Positions 62,159-64,000 of a DNA stretch of 64,000 bases are shown here, piece by piece. Numbering within the stretch: position 1 is the first letter of the stretch; each line of letters starts with the position of its first letter. Under the pieces are notes generated by a model, which did no database searches, had not been told where the DNA came from, and worked only from the letters and a program-made list of their open reading frames with translations. The stretch comes from Streptomyces clavuligerus (GTDB taxonomy: Bacteria > Actinomycetota > Actinomycetes > Streptomycetales > Streptomycetaceae), in contig NZ_CP027859.1 in assembly GCF_005519465.1 (NCBI RefSeq), forward strand, positions 806,001 to 870,000. The letters run 5' to 3'. The translations under genes were made by a program, and so were the position numbers.

Positions 62159-64000
62159 AACGCTCCGTGAAACTCCCCTTCACACGGAAACTCCCCTTCA
62201 CACGCTCCCGGCCCGCGGCCGTCGTGCGCGGGCGGGCGCTGCTGAACGCGTCGGCGGTGGGTCCCAAGTTCGCGCGGCAGGCGCGGATGGCCGGGGCCGG
62301 ACTGCCCGTACCCCGCTTCTTCTGTCTGTCGGCGACGGTGTTCACCCGCGTCCTGCGCCCGGTGCGCGCCGAGATCGACGCCCTGCTGGACCGGCTGGAC
62401 CCGGCGGACGCCTCGTCGGTCGAGGAGACGGCGGCGGCGCTCAGAGAACTGGTCCTGCGGGCGCCGGTGCCCGAGGATGTGGAACGCCTTCTGTACCGGA
62501 CCTTCGACCAGGAGTTCGGGGCCGACGCCGTGGTCTCGGTCCGCTCCTCGGTCGTCGGGACGGCGGGCCAGCAGGGCGAGGACTCGGCGGACGACGCGTT
62601 CGCCGGTATCAGTGACAGCTTTCTCTATGTGACCCGGGCCGAGCTGCTGGACCGGGTGAAGCAGTGCTGGGCCTCGGGCTTCGGCTCGCAGGCACTCCTG
62701 TACCGGGCCGCCCGGGGCAGCGCGCAGCGGGGGTTCGCGGTCGCTGTCGGCGTTCAGCGGATGAGATTCGGCCAGCGGTCCTTCGTGCTGTTCACCTGCG
62801 ATCCGCTGACGGGTGCCCGCGATCGGGTGCTCGCCGCCGGTCTGGGAATCGGCGAAGGGGTGGTCCAGGAGAAGGTCCCCGTCGACCACTACTTCATCTC
62901 GCGCCGCGATGACACCGTACGCGCGGTCATCGCGCACAAGACGGAGCGCATGACAGAGCCCGGGCCAGTACCCGAGGCGGAGCCCGGGACGGAACGCGGG
63001 ACGGAATGTGGGTCGGGACGCAAAACGGAACGCGCGACAGAGCATGCGGCAGAACGCGCGGCGGCGCCCGGGACGGAACGCATGGCCGACGGCCCCCGTC
63101 TGTCGGCGGTGCCCGAGGAGCTGCGCGACCTGCCGGCGCTGACGGACGAGCAGATCCGCCAGGTGGTCGCGGCGGGCGACCGGATCGAGAAGCTGTTCGG
63201 CCGCCCGCAGGACATCGAGGGAACGTTCACCGCCGACGGCGCCCTGCATCTGCTCCAGGCCCGTCCGGTCGTGCTCGAACTCGACCGCCAGCGGCTGTGG
63301 AGCAACGCCAACATCACCGAGAGCTACCCCGGCGTCACCACCGCCCTGACCTACTCCTTCGCCCAGCACTTCTACCGCGAGGACTTCCACGACTTCTACC
63401 GCAAGCTCGGCGTCCCGCGCGATCTGCTCGACCGGCACGAGAACGAGCTGAGGGGAATGATCGGGCTGCTGCGCGGCCGGGTCTACTACTCGCTCAGCGC
63501 CTGGTACGTCCTGCACGGCCTCAGCAGGACCTTCCCGCTGTGGCGGAACAGCTTCGAGCGCATGATGGGCATGTCCCCGTCGGTCACCCATATCGCGCCC
63601 ACCCCCCTGCTGAAACCGGCCGACCGCCTGCCCGCCACCGCGGCGGCCCTGCTGCGTCTCGCGGTGCGCTGGGCCCTTCACGTCCCGGCGGCCCGGCGGT
63701 TCGAACGGTGGTGGCACGGGACCATCACCGAGCACCGGAGGGCCGCCGCCACCGCCGACCCGCTCCAGCTCGTCCAGTTGATGCGGTCGCTGTGGCGCGA
63801 GGCGGGCAGCCACTGGGGCATCACCCTGGTCAACGACATCCTGCTCCAGATCCACGAGACACTGGCGCTGCGGCTGTTCGAACGCTGGCTGCCGGACGCC
63901 GACCCCGGCCTCCACAGCGATCTGCTGTGCGGCGGCGACGAGAACCGCAGCGTCGTGATCCTGATGTCGGTCATCGACATCGCCGAACGGGTGCGCGCCA
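62155..64000 (+). CDS. PEP synthase/PPDK-like phosphotransferase, 3' end outside window (partial)
   Basis: GTG 62155 overlaps the methyltransferase stop, and the frame stays open to the window edge (over 610 residues). The N-terminal ATP-grasp of pyruvate phosphate dikinase-type enzymes is seen in VSVRSSVVGTAGQQGEDSADDAFAGISDSFLYV, a form of the RSSATxED...SFAG motif, and ADGALHLLQARPVVLE, the end of the ATP-binding domain. The later part (NITESYPGVTTALTYSFAQHFYREDF) fits rifampicin phosphotransferase and PEP-utilising relatives. The swivelling His domain and any PEP-binding domain lie beyond the window. It could phosphorylate a small molecule, such as the product of the AfsA-like pathway. 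A GGGACGGAACG-type repeat lies near 62980-63070. Confidence 0.78.
   Translation, partial: MKRSVKLPFTRKLPFTRSRPAAVVRGRALLNASAVGPKFARQARMAGAGLPVPRFFCLSATVFTRVLRPVRAEIDALLDRLDPADASSVEETAAALRELVLRAPVPEDVERLLYRTFDQEFGADAVVSVRSSVVGTAGQQGEDSADDAFAGISDSFLYVTRAELLDRVKQCWASGFGSQALLYRAARGSAQRGFAVAVGVQRMRFGQRSFVLFTCDPLTGARDRVLAAGLGIGEGVVQEKVPVDHYFISRRDDTVRAVIAHKTERMTEPGPVPEAEPGTERGTECGSGRKTERATEHAAERAAAPGTERMADGPRLSAVPEELRDLPALTDEQIRQVVAAGDRIEKLFGRPQDIEGTFTADGALHLLQARPVVLELDRQRLWSNANITESYPGVTTALTYSFAQHFYREDFHDFYRKLGVPRDLLDRHENELRGMIGLLRGRVYYSLSAWYVLHGLSRTFPLWRNSFERMMGMSPSVTHIAPTPLLKPADRLPATAAALLRLAVRWALHVPAARRFERWWHGTITEHRRAAATADPLQLVQLMRSLWREAGSHWGITLVNDILLQIHETLALRLFERWLPDADPGLHSDLLCGGDENRSVVILMSVIDIAERVRA

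Overview
The window is high-GC actinobacterial DNA and almost certainly Streptomyces. Third codon positions are strongly G/C, GTG starts are common, adjacent genes often overlap by ATGA/GTGA, and secreted proteins, PKS-free specialised-metabolism genes and an AfsA-type protein are typical of a Streptomyces chromosome arm. I see no rRNA, tRNA, CRISPR array, insertion sequence or replication origin. All names rest on motif reading; no database search was run.

Layout. 1-4.1 kb: a left-truncated ricin-type lectin and a Tat-exported beta-propeller/amidohydrolase. 4.5-8.7 kb: a small terpenoid locus (class I terpene synthase, FAD monooxygenase, cytochrome P450 lacking the ExxR motif). 8.8-18.7 kb: a tendamistat-like secreted mini-protein, a SigJ-type ECF sigma factor divergent from an AhpD-like protein, a double-PGRP lysin, an LLM oxidoreductase, an AraC regulator, a GH25 lysozyme, an ArsB-like permease and a UspA protein. 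19.3-26.6 kb: a PadR-monooxygenase pair with an operator-like palindrome, a VOC protein, a lipoprotein, an ABC-F ATPase divergent from a TetR, and an HATPase coupled to a 37-residue membrane peptide. 26.8-35.6 kb: an accessory island with two HTH/TPR regulators, a GT2 glycosyltransferase and a tight run RpiB / DegT aminotransferase / radical SAM / nucleoside phosphorylase, which looks like an unassigned nucleoside or aminosugar pathway, followed by a holin-like peptide and an Imm51-like protein.

36.5-45.6 kb is the most unusual region. It is a leftward run of TerB-like protein, a 19-residue ORF with a 12-nt perfect Shine-Dalgarno, a formylglycine-generating-enzyme-like protein without the usual cysteine pair, class II aldolase, LLM monooxygenase, aminotransferase, PNPOx-like protein, class III aminotransferase and a P450 with an altered I-helix. 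The tight overlaps suggest one pathway. The tiny ORF is a candidate ribosomal precursor peptide, so this may be an undescribed RiPP-like or amino-acid-derived system.

45.8-64 kb: alpha/beta hydrolase, DsbA-like protein divergent from a PLP dehydratase, a toxin-antitoxin-like pair, a secreted protein, a large LuxR (LAL) regulator, an ArsR-MFS pair with tandem operators, a very large secreted lectin/PI-PLC/SGNH/VCBS protein, and a rightward operon of AfsA-like protein, ICMT-like methyltransferase and a PEP-synthase-like protein cut by the right edge.
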